Shown piece by piece: positions 1 to 8,293 of a DNA stretch of 37,196 nucleotides. Numbering within the stretch: the stretch's first letter is position 1; each line of letters starts with the position of its first letter. Under the pieces are notes generated by a model, which was not told the DNA's origin, made no database searches, and was given only the letters and a program-made list of their open reading frames with translations. The translations under genes were made by a program, and so were the position numbers. Where the stretch lies: assembly GCF_018998565.1 (NCBI RefSeq), contig NZ_JAHNZO010000048.1, positions 1 through 37,196 on the forward strand, written 5' to 3'. The DNA comes from Paenibacillus oleatilyticus (GTDB lineage: Bacteria; Bacillota; Bacilli; Paenibacillales; NBRC-103111).

Positions 1-318
1 TCAGAAGTCATCTCCTAGCTGCTTAAGGCTTCAATACCGTTTTTCAACACTGTCCATAAATGAGGTTACAGTTCACCCCTGACCGGTGGTTTTTCGCTTA
101 GGTTTTAACTATGCGCGCCGTGGGGAAAGCCACAGCTTCGTTTTTATCCAAAAAGCCGTTTAGTATTGGCGCACTAACGGCTCATTTTGGTGTTCCCAAA
201 TTTCAACCGAGACAATCTGAATAAATAATCAGTTACTGATACTATCTATCATATCACATATTCATGGCTTGCTTCTTAGACTCAGGTTGCTGTTTTCGGT
301 CGGCCGAAACGCTTGCCG
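1..318. other. Gene-free left edge
   Basis: I see no coding region here on either strand; short frames are broken by stops. The segment is more AT-rich than the genes that follow. Its only clear structure is the terminator-like hairpin at 154-182. It may be a remnant of a mobile element, but I recognise no terminal repeat or transposase fragment. Confidence 0.5.
145..182 (-). terminator. Likely terminator downstream of the dinB-like gene
   Basis: The arms AGCCGTTAGT and ACTAAACGGCT (minus-strand reading) pair with one bulge around an 8-nt loop. On the minus strand they are followed by TTTTTGG and then an A-rich stretch. The hairpin lies about 135 bp past the stop of the DinB gene, the only minus-strand gene reading towards it. 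Confidence 0.55.
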
Positions 319-819
319 TCAGACAAGCGGCTGCATTCCGCTCTCCAGCCAATCTTCCCGTGTCGGGCCGTAAATGTCCGGAACTCTGAGCCCGGCTTGG
401 CGCATCAGGACGGTCATTTGGCCCCGGTGATGAATCTGATGCTGGATTAAAATACGCAAGGTCAGGCCATTCGGCCACGTGTCTCCGTACATTTCCGTCG
501 TTTCCGCCAGCTTGGCGTCCGTCCACTGGGTTTGGACAGCATTCGATGCCGCTTGAGAGGCGTTCCGGTACGCTTCCGCAATCACAGCCGCCGAGGCCGG
601 CGCATGCTGGTCGTCTCCGGCCGATGCGAATTCCAGACCGGTCCGAGACAGCATCTCATGCACTGTTGTCGTCAGATGCCAGGCAAGCTGCCCAAGCGTC
701 CGATGGTCCGGAGTAACCGCCTGATCCAGGGCTTCGTCGGTCAAGGTATCCATAACTTTCTGTGTAGCGGCAGCTTCTTGCTGCCATTCGGCTATAAAAT
801 CGGCTGTTTTGACAAACAT
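319..819 (-). CDS. DinB-family protein
   Basis: A 166-residue protein of the DinB/YfiT-like four-helix superfamily, whose members are metal-dependent enzymes, often thiol transferases, or of unknown role. The usual metal-ligand histidines fit the pattern: one in LAWHLTTTVHEML near residue 48 and a pair in IQHQIHHRGQ near residues 127-132. There is no signal peptide, so it is probably cytosolic. The ATG is preceded by a strong AGGGAGGA site. It lies 71 bp downstream of the WYL regulator on the same strand, so the two may be co-transcribed and the regulator may control it. The family call is firm; the substrate cannot be read from sequence. Confidence 0.85.
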   Translation of the reverse strand: MFVKTADFIAEWQQEAAATQKVMDTLTDEALDQAVTPDHRTLGQLAWHLTTTVHEMLSRTGLEFASAGDDQHAPASAAVIAEAYRNASQAASNAVQTQWTDAKLAETTEMYGDTWPNGLTLRILIQHQIHHRGQMTVLMRQAGLRVPDIYGPTREDWLESGMQPLV

Positions 820-874
820 CTCGAATTCCTCCCTGAGCTCGCAATTAGTTTACTCCTCTACAATAGCACGGATT

Positions 875-896
875 CCCTGACAACAGTATGTCAGGG
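875..896 (-). terminator. Short hairpin over the stop codon of the WYL regulator gene
   Basis: CCCTGAC and GTCAGGG form a perfect 7-bp stem with an 8-nt loop, and the TGA stop of the regulator gene lies within it. No T-run follows, so it is at best a weak terminator or an mRNA-end structure between the regulator and dinB. Confidence 0.3.
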
Positions 897-1832
897 TTGC
901 TCGTAGAGCCTTGCGATGGCGAGCGCTTTCTCCCGTACCCGCGCGGCGACGGCTTCCGGCTCCAGCACCTTCACATTGACGCCGTACGACAGCAGATGGG
1001 CGTACGTCCAGGGCGCATCCGGATGGGAAGCGCGAACGATAAGCGTCCCGTCCGGGCCGTACTCGATTTGCTCGGGCTTGTAATAATCCTCCACCGGAAC
1101 CCGGACCTTCGAGCTGAATTGCAGCACGAGATTCACGGAATGGGGAGAGTCGCGCCGCATCCAGCGGCTATCCAATTCTTCTGCCGGCATCTGGCGGCGT
1201 TCGAACGTCTCCGTTCTCGCCTGCAAATTCCGCATCCGGGACAGCCGGAATATCCGAAAATCTTCCCGCAGCCGGCAATAGCCGTACATATACCACACGT
1301 AACCTTTAAGCACCATGCTCATCGGTTCGCACAGACGCTCGGCCTGCTCGCCTTTCCCGTTCGTATATTCAAAGGCGGCAAGCCGGTTTTCCCGGATCGC
1401 TTGCCGTAGCGTTTCCAGCTTTTCTTTGTCGGCGGTGCCGTTCCTCCAGGGATTCATATCGATAATAATCTGCTTGGATGCGTCTGTCACGCTTCCCTGC
1501 TCGGATTTCGCCAGAAGCGCGCCGACTTTGTCCAGCAAACTGCCGAAATGCCGGTCGTCCAAGGTGGTTTGCATCCCGCGCAGCGCAACGATGAGCGACT
1601 GAAGCTCGTCGAAGGAGAGGAGCTGACGGTCCAGCCGGTAGCGGTCCGTAATCTCGTAGCCGCCGGTCTGACCGGCGTAAGAAACGATCGGAATCCCCGC
1701 TTGATTGATCGCTTCGATATCCCGGTACACCGTCCGCAGCGACACTTCGAAGCGCTCGGACAATTCCTTGGCGCTTACCCGTTTGCGGTTAAGCAGCAGC
1801 ATGGTGATGGCCAGCAGCCGGTCAAGTTTCAT
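891..1832 (-). CDS. HTH/WYL-domain transcriptional regulator (YafY/DeoR type)
   Basis: A 313-residue cytosolic DNA-binding protein. The N-terminal winged helix (about residues 1-60) has the typical MKLDRLLAITMLLLNR start and the RTVYRDIEAI recognition segment. The C-terminal part holds a WYL-like domain, with the YVWYMYGYCRLREDFRIFRLSRM segment marking the ligand-sensing fold, followed by a WCX-like extension ending ALAIARLYEQP. An in-frame ATG 42 codons upstream exists, but the chosen ATG at 1832 matches the family start and has a GAAGG site in front. Members usually act as single-component regulators of neighbouring genes; here the candidate is the DinB gene downstream. The ligand is unknown. 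Confidence 0.88.
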   Translation of the reverse strand: MKLDRLLAITMLLLNRKRVSAKELSERFEVSLRTVYRDIEAINQAGIPIVSYAGQTGGYEITDRYRLDRQLLSFDELQSLIVALRGMQTTLDDRHFGSLLDKVGALLAKSEQGSVTDASKQIIIDMNPWRNGTADKEKLETLRQAIRENRLAAFEYTNGKGEQAERLCEPMSMVLKGYVWYMYGYCRLREDFRIFRLSRMRNLQARTETFERRQMPAEELDSRWMRRDSPHSVNLVLQFSSKVRVPVEDYYKPEQIEYGPDGTLIVRASHPDAPWTYAHLLSYGVNVKVLEPEAVAARVREKALAIARLYEQP

Positions 1833-1962
1833 AAAATGCAGCCGTCCTTCGTTCCCGATTTGTGTCGGTTGGTGTTCATGCCTAATTCTCCGCAGGGGCA
1901 GCCGAATCCTTTTTATAGAGGCGACAAGTTGCTTTATAACGTTTGTTTTTTTATGCAAAGCA

Positions 1963-1986
1963 AAAGAGCGCCGTTAAGCGCTCTTT
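1963..1986 (-). terminator. Terminator of the DUF3298/copper-amine-oxidase-like gene
   Basis: A perfect 9-bp stem, AAAGAGCGC against GCGCTCTTT, with a 6-nt loop, begins about 19 bp past the minus-strand stop. The T-rich end of the stem is followed by TGCTTTGC. The position fits factor-independent termination before the WYL regulator gene. Confidence 0.7.
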
Positions 1987-2004
1987 CTTGGTCTACAGGC
2001 GGAA

Positions 2005-3141
2005 CTAACGGATCGTGATCGTCCCGGCTTCGGATTTCACGTCCGCTTTCAGGATGTCCGAGAAAAAGGCCAGCGGCACGTACATTTTGCCTTCGCTGTT
2101 GATCGCCGGGGCGGTGCCCAGGGAGACCGGAGCCATTTTGTTGATCACGTACTCATCTTTGCCCGTCCGCAGGATCGTCCACTGGGCTCCTTTATGCAGC
2201 TCCACGGCTTGCTGCTCGGCGTTCCATTTCAGCTCGTAGCCGAGGGCTTCGGCGACGCTTCGCAAAGGCACGGTCACGGTGCCTTTGGCGTCCGCGTAGA
2301 CGGCGGCATCGACGGCGGAAAGGTCGGTGCCGTTCACGACAAGCTTCTGCGGCAGGCTGCCCGCTTCGGTGCCCGGTGTCTGAGCTTGCTTCGGCAGCGG
2401 GATGGTGAATTCCGGCATGCCTGCGGCGTAAGGCGCGATCTCGTACGGCCCGAAGACGATGACGGCGCTGCCTTGATGAATATAGAACGACTGTGTATCG
2501 TCGATGCCTTCGAAGCCGTCTTTGAAGTAATCGTCGGGATGCTTGGCGATCTCGTCCTTGATGTGCTTGTCGATCGTCTGCTTGTAATCCGCGCCGAACA
2601 GGTCCTTCAGCTCGATCCGCTTCGCGGCGTCTTGATTCAGCACGTTGTATGTGTCGGTGCGCGGCAACCCATGGGCTCCTCCCGTATATACGTAGGTCGT
2701 CACTGCGATGGAGAACATGTCCGCCTCGGCCGCGCCGCCCCCGGCTTTCACTTCGTACTTGACGGCGACCTCGTACGGTCTGAATTCAAAGCCCGATTTT
2801 TTGGCCTCGGCCGCGTCATTTTCCGCTTGCTTCTTCAGCAGCTCCAAGTCTTTCATCGCATGTTGCTCCAGAATATCGTTCAGCTCGTCTTGGTACTTTT
2901 TATCTTTGAGCCCTTCAATGACCGGGATGCTCAGATCAGCGGAGTACAGATCGGTCTTCTCTTGTACGGCCTTGGCCGATACTTTGACGGCACCTTGCTG
3001 AACGGACGCGGAGATCGGCACGGCTTGAACGGGAGCGCTCCTGGAGGAAGGCTCAGCACTTGCCCGGGAACCAGGGATGCCTGCGGTCAATAGGCAAGCT
3101 CCTGCGATGCTGAGAGTCAATAGTTTGAACGGTGTTTTCAT
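2005..3141 (-). CDS. Exported DUF4163/DUF3298 protein with C-terminal copper-amine-oxidase-N-like domain
   Basis: A 378-residue exported protein. It starts with a signal peptide (MKTPFKLLTL, a hydrophobic run, then an alanine-rich cleavage region near residue 29). The middle (about residues 50-250) matches the DUF4163 plus DUF3298 architecture of PdaC and RsiV, including the FGADYKQTIDKHIKDEI and YFKDGFEGI...F.I segments and the FGPYEIAPYAAG motif. The C-terminal 110 residues are a copper-amine-oxidase-N-type domain (VPLRSVAEALG...W, then MYVPLAFFSD), a wall-associated module common in Paenibacillus. Start at the ATG with an AGGAGGGAC site; an upstream in-frame start is ignored. It probably acts at the cell wall. 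No catalytic function is proved, and despite the domain name it is not an amine oxidase. Confidence 0.85.
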   Translation of the reverse strand: MKTPFKLLTLSIAGACLLTAGIPGSRASAEPSSRSAPVQAVPISASVQQGAVKVSAKAVQEKTDLYSADLSIPVIEGLKDKKYQDELNDILEQHAMKDLELLKKQAENDAAEAKKSGFEFRPYEVAVKYEVKAGGGAAEADMFSIAVTTYVYTGGAHGLPRTDTYNVLNQDAAKRIELKDLFGADYKQTIDKHIKDEIAKHPDDYFKDGFEGIDDTQSFYIHQGSAVIVFGPYEIAPYAAGMPEFTIPLPKQAQTPGTEAGSLPQKLVVNGTDLSAVDAAVYADAKGTVTVPLRSVAEALGYELKWNAEQQAVELHKGAQWTILRTGKDEYVINKMAPVSLGTAPAINSEGKMYVPLAFFSDILKADVKSEAGTITIR

Positions 3142-3178
3142 AAAAGTCCCTCCTAGGTTGTCATGATTTGATGCTCTG

Positions 3179-3223
3179 ATTATAGGACGAATGACTGGCA
3201 AGAAAGTTACAATCTGGTTACAA
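3179..3223 (-). promoter_or_regulatory. Promoter with two OmpR-type direct repeats
   Basis: On the minus strand a TATAAT -10 box (3179-3184) lies about 40 bp upstream of the ATG of the DUF3298 gene. Just upstream, TTGTAAC occurs twice with an exact 11-bp period (3206-3212 and 3217-3223), covering the position of a poor -35 box. Tandem 11-bp repeats over the -35 region are the usual arrangement for OmpR/PhoB-family activators. The regulator is not known. Confidence 0.5.
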
Positions 3224-3274
3224 ACTCCCGTGACGGCTAGTTCGGTAAAAGATGATTAGAAGTCTTTTTTTACT

Positions 3275-3303
3275 TTGATGCGGTCGGTCCGGTTCATTAC
3301 AAT
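3275..3303 (+). promoter_or_regulatory. Sigma-A-type promoter of rsgA-like gene
   Basis: TTGATG (-35) and TACAAT (-10) are separated by exactly 17 bp. The predicted start, near 3310, is about 40 nt before the TTG start codon. Confidence 0.6.
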
Positions 3304-3349
3304 AAATGGTACAACAGTTTTATCGGCTTGAAGAATGGGAGGAAAACAA

Positions 3350-4429
3350 TTGACCGTATACCATCTGCGCGATTGGGGTTGGGACGACCGGCGGGAGGAG
3401 GCATTCGCCCCTTACCGGGAGGCCGGACACGAGCCCGGGCGCATTATTTTGGAGCATAAGCACGTGTACCGCGCGGTGACGGCTGGCGGAGAGCTGCTGG
3501 CCGAAGTATCGGGGCGGCTCCGGCATCAAGCGGCCGGCCGGGCCGATTATCCCGCCGTCGGCGATTGGGTGGCGCTGCAGCCGCGAGCGGAGGACGGGCG
3601 CGCGATCGTGCACGCGGTGCTCCCGAGGGAGAGCAAGTTTTCGCGCAAAGCAGCCGGGTCGGCCGTCGAGGAGCAGATCGTCGCGTCCAATGTCGACACG
3701 GTGTTTTTGGTGCATGCGCTGAATGCGGATTTTAACGTGCGACGTTTGGAGCGTTACTTGACCTTATCCTATGAGAGCGGCGCGGCGCCCGTCGTGCTGC
3801 TCAGCAAGGCGGATCTGTGCGAGGACGTACCGGGCAAAATAGCCGATGTAGAAGCGGTGGCGCCGGGCGTGCCGGTGCATGCGATCAGTTCTGCACGCGG
3901 CGAAGGCTTGGATGCGCTGGCCGCCTATTTGAAGCCGGGGCGGACGCTGGCGCTCCTCGGGTCCTCGGGAGCCGGGAAGTCCACGCTGGCCAATCTGCTC
4001 TACGGCGAGGCCATCCTGGACACCGGGGAGATCCGTGAGGGAGACGGGCGCGGTCGGCATACGACGACCCACCGCGAGCTTGTGCTGCTGCCCGGGGGCG
4101 CGCTGCTGATCGATACGCCCGGGATGCGGGAATTGCAGCTGTGGGAGGCGGAATCCGGCTTGGACGCCGCCTTCCGCGACGTGGAGCAGCTTGCCGTGGG
4201 CTGCCGGTTCGGCAATTGTACGCACCAGGAGGAGCCCGGCTGCGCCGTCAAGGAGGCGCTGGAGAACGGCACGCTCGACCGGGGACGGTATCAAAACTAC
4301 GTGAAGCTGCAGAAGGAGCTGGCGTTCCAAGCCCGCAAGGAAGACAAGGGTTTGCAGCGGGCGGAGAAAGACCGGTGGAAGAAGCTCAACCAATCGATGA
4401 AAAAGCATCCGAAGCGTCCGTTGGATTAA
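3350..4429 (+). CDS. rsgA: Ribosome small-subunit-dependent GTPase A
   Basis: A 359-residue circularly permuted GTPase of the RsgA/YjeQ/CpgA family, which helps late maturation of the 30S subunit. In order: an OB-fold N-terminal domain, then G4 (LSKADL), G1/P-loop GSSGAGKST at about residues 204-212, a switch segment RHTTTHREL, and G3 IDTPGMRELQLW. A zinc-binding knuckle follows (CRFGNCTHQEEPGC), then a basic helical tail. I choose TTG at 3350 because GGGAGGA lies 8 nt before it. The ATG at 3335 would sit inside that ribosome site and has none of its own. Bacilli normally carry another rsgA next to prkC, so this may be a paralog. Confidence 0.93.
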   Translation: MTVYHLRDWGWDDRREEAFAPYREAGHEPGRIILEHKHVYRAVTAGGELLAEVSGRLRHQAAGRADYPAVGDWVALQPRAEDGRAIVHAVLPRESKFSRKAAGSAVEEQIVASNVDTVFLVHALNADFNVRRLERYLTLSYESGAAPVVLLSKADLCEDVPGKIADVEAVAPGVPVHAISSARGEGLDALAAYLKPGRTLALLGSSGAGKSTLANLLYGEAILDTGEIREGDGRGRHTTTHRELVLLPGGALLIDTPGMRELQLWEAESGLDAAFRDVEQLAVGCRFGNCTHQEEPGCAVKEALENGTLDRGRYQNYVKLQKELAFQARKEDKGLQRAEKDRWKKLNQSMKKHPKRPLD

Positions 4430-4451
4430 ATATGCCGTTTAAGGCCATACA

Positions 4452-4492
4452 AGGCCCATTCCCTTCGATAACCGGAGAGAATGGGCTTTGCG
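4452..4492 (+). terminator. Terminator after rsgA-like gene
   Basis: GCCCATTC (4454-4461) pairs perfectly with GAATGGGC (4479-4486), followed by TTTGCGCTTGATTTT. It lies 25 bp after the rsgA stop and before the ribosome site of the transporter gene. Confidence 0.6.
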
Positions 4493-4577
4493 CTTGATTT
4501 TGCCGGACGAGTCTTTCATTTTCGGCAGGTTCGGTATACAATCCAGAGACAGCTTCAAAGTTAAGGGAGAACCGTAT

Positions 4578-5867
4578 ATGTGGACGAACCGAAACGTATG
4601 GATTGTCCTGGCAGGGGAATTTATCGCCGGGCTTGGCTTGTGGATGTCGATTATTGCCAACTTGGAGTTTATGCAGCAGAAAGTGCCTTCGGATTTCATG
4701 AAGTCGCTTATTTTATTCGCCGGGCTGCTCGCCGGGGTGCTGTTCGGTCCGCTGGCCGGACGAGTCATCGACACGACTTCGAAGAAAAAGGTACTGTTGA
4801 TCTCGGGCGCCGGACGCCTGGTCAGCGTCAGCTTTATGTTTGTCGCACTGTATTTCGATTCCATCTGGTGGATGGTGCTGTTCGCCGTGACGCTGCAAAT
4901 ATCGGCCGCGTTCTATTTCCCGGCGCTGCAGTCCGTCATACCGCTGATCGTCAAGGAGCGGGAGCTCCTTGCCTTAAACGGCGTACATATGAACGCGGGT
5001 ACGATCGCGCGTATTCTGGGGACGACCTTGGCCGGGCTGATGTTGACGGTGATGAGCCTGAAAGGTTTGTATATCGCCTCCTTCGTAGCTTATATGGCGC
5101 TGCTTGCGTCTACCGCCTTCCTGAACGTGCCCGAGCCCGGCTTGCGGCGGGCGAAAGAGGCTGACGAAGGGGCGGCGGCCGTACCGGGCGGAGAGCCGGA
5201 GCAGGCCGAAAGCGGCCGGCGCGGCAGCGATCCGGCAGAACAGGCGCCGCCGGTGGAGCAAAGCGGCTTCAAGGCGCTTCTGCCGCTGCTGCGTTCGGAG
5301 CCGACCGTACTGACGGTGCTCTGGCTGACGCTGGTGCCGACGCTGTTCATCGGCGGCTTCAACCTGATGGTCATCAACATCAGCGAGCTGCAGCACGATG
5401 CGCAGGTGAAAGGGCTGCTCTATGCCGTGGAAGGGATCAGCTTCATTCTGGCCGGCTTTCTGGTCAAGTGGATGGCCGACCGCGGCGGCTTGATGAACCG
5501 TCTGTTCCTGTTTGCCGCGATTGTGGCGGCGGCGCAGTGCCTGCTGTTTTTTGCCGATTCGAAGCTGTGCGCATTGCTTTCGTTCGGGCTGTTCGGCTTG
5601 GCGGCGGGCGGATTTTTTCCGGCGTCGGCGACCTTGTTCCAGAAGCAAATTCCGAAAGCGTATCACGGCCGCTTCTTCTCGTTCCGCAGTATGCTCGACC
5701 GCGTCGTGTTCCAGGTCGTTCTGCTGAGCACAGGGCTGCTGCTGGATTTGATCGGGCTGCAGCTCATGGTGCTGCTGTACGGGGTGCTGTCGTTTGTGCT
5801 CGTTGCCGTCTTTGCCGTGCGTGAAGCCAGATCGGTGAAGAAGAATCGGGCGGAAGCTTCGTTATGA
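4578..5867 (+). CDS. MFS transporter (major facilitator superfamily)
   Basis: A 429-residue integral membrane protein with the two six-helix halves of the major facilitator superfamily. Helices 1-6 cover about residues 1-190. A long hydrophilic, acidic central loop follows (about 190-235, rich in Glu, Gly, Ala and Arg), then helices 7-12. The family motif A appears as FGPLAGRVIDTTSKKKVL after helix 2, and the helix 10-11 region has FPASATLFQKQIPKAYHGRFFS, as in MdtH/enterobactin-exporter-like MFS proteins. The start is the ATG at 4578 with an AAGGGAGAA site; upstream frame extension runs through the previous terminator. It is likely a proton-driven efflux protein; the substrate cannot be inferred. 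Confidence 0.85.
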   Translation: MWTNRNVWIVLAGEFIAGLGLWMSIIANLEFMQQKVPSDFMKSLILFAGLLAGVLFGPLAGRVIDTTSKKKVLLISGAGRLVSVSFMFVALYFDSIWWMVLFAVTLQISAAFYFPALQSVIPLIVKERELLALNGVHMNAGTIARILGTTLAGLMLTVMSLKGLYIASFVAYMALLASTAFLNVPEPGLRRAKEADEGAAAVPGGEPEQAESGRRGSDPAEQAPPVEQSGFKALLPLLRSEPTVLTVLWLTLVPTLFIGGFNLMVINISELQHDAQVKGLLYAVEGISFILAGFLVKWMADRGGLMNRLFLFAAIVAAAQCLLFFADSKLCALLSFGLFGLAAGGFFPASATLFQKQIPKAYHGRFFSFRSMLDRVVFQVVLLSTGLLLDLIGLQLMVLLYGVLSFVLVAVFAVREARSVKKNRAEASL

Positions 5868-5880
5868 TCGAAACGAACGG

Positions 5881-5920
5881 AAAAGCCGGCTCTTGCGGAT
5901 AGGCAGGAGCCGGCTTTTTT
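5881..5920. terminator. Bidirectional terminator between MFS and ogt genes
   Basis: AAAAGCCGGCTC and GAGCCGGCTTTT form a perfect 12-bp stem with a 14-nt loop. T-runs lie on both outer sides, so it serves the plus-strand MFS gene and the converging minus-strand ogt gene, whose stop is at 5925. Confidence 0.85.
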
Positions 5921-5924
5921 GGCT

Positions 5925-6533
5925 TTAATTTTGGCGCAAGCCGCGCTCCGCCCGGAGCGGGAAGCCCTCCAGGCGCAGCAGCCGCGTTTTGGCCTCCAGG
6001 CCGCCGAGATAACCGGTCAAGGAGCCGTCCTTGCCGATCACCCGGTGGCAGGGCAGCACGATCGGCAGCGGATTGGCGCCGACGGCGGCACCGACGGGCC
6101 GGGCGGCCAGCGGCCTTCCCAACACCGCGGCCAGCTCCGCATACGTCCAGGTGCTTCCGTATGGTATGAGCCGGAGCGCTTCCCAGACCTCAAGCTGAAA
6201 CGGGGTACCCCGCACATCGAGCGGCATGTCGAACGGGGTGCAGTCCCCCCGGAAATAAGCAGCGAGCGGCTCCATATAAGGGCGAAGCGCCTCCGCGCTT
6301 TCCACAAACGCGGCCCCGGGCCAGTGCATGCTCGCCCAGGCAGCCAGCGCCCCGGGCTTCTCATTCGGGAAGCGAATGCGGCAAAGTCCCTGGTCCGTCG
6401 CCGCAATCTTCAGCGTCCAATCCCCGTCGCGATAAGTGGTCCAATATACGTAGGGCGTCTGCGTGTCCTCCGCGGAGCCGTCCGAAGCCGGTGTAGCGTT
6501 CCGTGCGTTGGAAACGGCGGCTGTATTTAACAT
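5925..6533 (-). CDS. ogt: Methylated-DNA--protein-cysteine S-methyltransferase
   Basis: A 202-residue suicide repair protein that moves the methyl group from O6-methylguanine (and O4-methylthymine) in DNA to its own cysteine. The acceptor motif PCHRVIG is intact, with Cys at about residue 162, followed by the usual GSLTGYLGGLEAKTRLL segment. The preceding helix-turn-helix part reads VWEALRLIPYGSTWTYAELA. The first 25 residues are an unconserved tail. The start ATG overlaps the last codons of adaA by 7 bp and has an AGGAGGG site inside adaA, so the two genes are translationally coupled. Confidence 0.93.
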   Translation of the reverse strand: MLNTAAVSNARNATPASDGSAEDTQTPYVYWTTYRDGDWTLKIAATDQGLCRIRFPNEKPGALAAWASMHWPGAAFVESAEALRPYMEPLAAYFRGDCTPFDMPLDVRGTPFQLEVWEALRLIPYGSTWTYAELAAVLGRPLAARPVGAAVGANPLPIVLPCHRVIGKDGSLTGYLGGLEAKTRLLRLEGFPLRAERGLRQN

Positions 6534-7168
6534 GAGCGTCCCTCCTCGGTTCTCTTTTTCAACGGGTATGAGCCCGAGGCTTCCTGCGCCTGCCGGTAGG
6601 CGGTCGGCGAGAGCCCGGTTCGTTTATGAAACACGGTCGAGAAATAAGCGGCGTTCGGAAAGCCCGTACGCAGCGCCACTTCGGTCACCGTCTCGCCGGT
6701 CCCCTTCAGCCGCCGCTTGGCCGCCTCCACGCGGATAGCCGCGATATACTCCGCAGGCGTGACCCCGGTCAGCCGCTTGAACGTGCGGTGCAGATGGTAA
6801 GGGCTGGCATGCTGCGCCTCCGCCAGCACGGCGAGGGTCAGCGGCTCCGCATAGTGCGCCTCGATCCACTTGGCGGTATGCCGGATCCATTCTTCGTCCG
6901 GCATCCCTTTGCCGTCGGGACGGCATCGCTTGCAGGGGCGGAAGCCTTGGGCGGCGGCGTCAGCCGCACCGCGGAATATCCGCACGTGCTCCCTCTTCGG
7001 GGGCTTCGATTTGCAGGAGGGCCGGCAAAAGATTCCCGTTGTTTTCACGGCGTAAATCAATCGGCCATCGAGTGCGGCATCGTTGGCGATGATGGCATTC
7101 CAGATATCGTCGGTTAACGCCGGCTCCGTCCGTTCGCGGTCCGCCGGCCGTTCATGCAGGTCAGTCAT
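6527..7168 (-). CDS. adaA: AdaA-type methylphosphotriester repair protein and transcription activator
   Basis: A 213-residue protein joining an N-terminal Ada zinc domain to an AraC-type helix-turn-helix domain. Four zinc-ligand cysteines are visible, at about residues 48 and 52 (FCRPSC) and 79 and 82 (PCKRC). In Ada the first of these accepts a methyl group from a DNA phosphotriester, turning the protein into an activator. The C-terminal half has two HTH units, including ASPYHLHRTFKRLTGVTPAEYI and the LRTGFPNAAYFSTVFHKRTGLSP signature. ATG at 7168 is chosen because GAGGTGA lies 5 nt before it; GTG at 7177 would overlap that site. Like Bacillus AdaA, it lacks the O6-methylguanine domain, which the next gene (ogt) supplies. 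Confidence 0.93.
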   Translation of the reverse strand: MTDLHERPADRERTEPALTDDIWNAIIANDAALDGRLIYAVKTTGIFCRPSCKSKPPKREHVRIFRGAADAAAQGFRPCKRCRPDGKGMPDEEWIRHTAKWIEAHYAEPLTLAVLAEAQHASPYHLHRTFKRLTGVTPAEYIAAIRVEAAKRRLKGTGETVTEVALRTGFPNAAYFSTVFHKRTGLSPTAYRQAQEASGSYPLKKRTEEGRSC

Positions 7169-7188
7169 AGCGATCACCTCACGAGCTC

Positions 7189-7217
7189 AGTATACCCCGG
7201 CAGGTCCTGCGATGTAA
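7189..7217 (-). promoter_or_regulatory. Predicted adaA-ogt promoter
   Basis: Minus-strand TTACAT (-35, 7212-7217) and TATACT (-10, 7189-7194) are separated by 17 bp. The expected start, near 7182, leaves a leader of about 14 nt that still holds the adaA ribosome site. The 7169-7326 interval is shared with the divergent alkA gene, so methylated AdaA could act on both. Confidence 0.5.
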
Positions 7218-7326
7218 GGGGGGACGAGTGAGAGCGCAAGATTTCAAAAGCGGAGAAGACCGGAGTGTGGTAAAAAAGTATCATGAAGAAAAATAGCGGA
7301 CGTTGATTGGACAAAGGAGAGAATGG

Positions 7327-8292
7327 ATGATGAACGAAGCACAGCTTGCGGCAGAGCTTGCATTTCAAGAAGGATGGAAGGACGGCGGACTCGAAGGGGA
7401 GCTTGTTCCGCGGGGGCCTTTCCGGTTTTCCGCGGCTCTCGCCTATATGGGGAGATCGGAGAACGAATGCCTGTTTTACGTCGATCAAGACCAAGACCGC
7501 GTCTGCAAATGGATCGAAGCGGGAGGTGAGCGGGTGCTTGTCGAAATCTTCGGCGGTCCGGAGGATCGCACCGTGCGTCTGCGGTTTCTTGACGAAGCGG
7601 CGCATGGAAATCCGCAGACTCGTCTGGCGGCGGCCCGCTATGTGTGGGAATGGTTCGACTTGGGGACGGATCTCGACGCGTTTTACCAGCTGGCCGAGAG
7701 TGACCTGCTGCTAGGGCCGTTAACGCAGCGGTTTTACGGGCTCCGGTGCATCGGTATCCCGGATTTGTTCGAGGCGCTGTGCTGGGCCATTCTCGGGCAG
7801 CAGATCAATCTGGCGTTCGCCTACACGCTCAAGCGGCGATTCGTCGAATCGTACGGCGCTTCCATGGCTTGGGACGGCCGGACCTATTGGACGTTTCCGA
7901 CGCCCGAAACGATTGCCGGACTGTCGGTAGCCGACCTCACGCCGCTGCAGCTTACGTCCAAAAAGGCCGAGTACGTGCTCGAAACAGCGGCGCGCATGGC
8001 GGACGGCCGGTTGACCAAGGAGCATCTGCTCAGCTTGGCCGATGCGCAAGCGGTCGAACGCGAGCTGACCGCCATCCGTGGCATCGGGCCATGGACGGCC
8101 CATTATGTGATGATGCGCTGTCTCCGGCTGCCGTCCGCTTTTCCCGCCGGCGACGTCGGGCTGCAGAACGCGGTCAAGCATCTGTTCGGCATGGACAGCA
8201 AGCCGACGCCGGTCGAGCTGCAGCGGCTTGCGGCCGGGTGGAGCGGCTTTGAGGCGTATGCGACATTTTATTTGTGGAGGGTGCTGTACTGA
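7327..8292 (+). CDS. alkA: DNA-3-methyladenine glycosylase II (AlkA type)
   Basis: A 321-residue base-excision enzyme that removes 3-methyladenine and other alkylated bases. It has an N-terminal AlkA-like beta domain (about residues 1-110). The helix-hairpin-helix glycosylase core follows, with the interface helix ALCWAILGQQINLAFAY, the hairpin AIRGIGPWTAHYVMMRC, and the catalytic aspartate at about residue 276 in FPAGDVGLQNAV. Start at the ATG 7 nt after AAAGGAG; an in-frame TTG upstream lies before that site, and the next ATG (7330) is also possible. It is divergent from adaA-ogt, making a complete adaptive-response locus. Its stop is one base from the stop of the converging GGDEF/EAL gene, leaving no room for a terminator. 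Confidence 0.93.
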   Translation: MMNEAQLAAELAFQEGWKDGGLEGELVPRGPFRFSAALAYMGRSENECLFYVDQDQDRVCKWIEAGGERVLVEIFGGPEDRTVRLRFLDEAAHGNPQTRLAAARYVWEWFDLGTDLDAFYQLAESDLLLGPLTQRFYGLRCIGIPDLFEALCWAILGQQINLAFAYTLKRRFVESYGASMAWDGRTYWTFPTPETIAGLSVADLTPLQLTSKKAEYVLETAARMADGRLTKEHLLSLADAQAVERELTAIRGIGPWTAHYVMMRCLRLPSAFPAGDVGLQNAVKHLFGMDSKPTPVELQRLAAGWSGFEAYATFYLWRVLY

Positions 8293-8293
8293 G

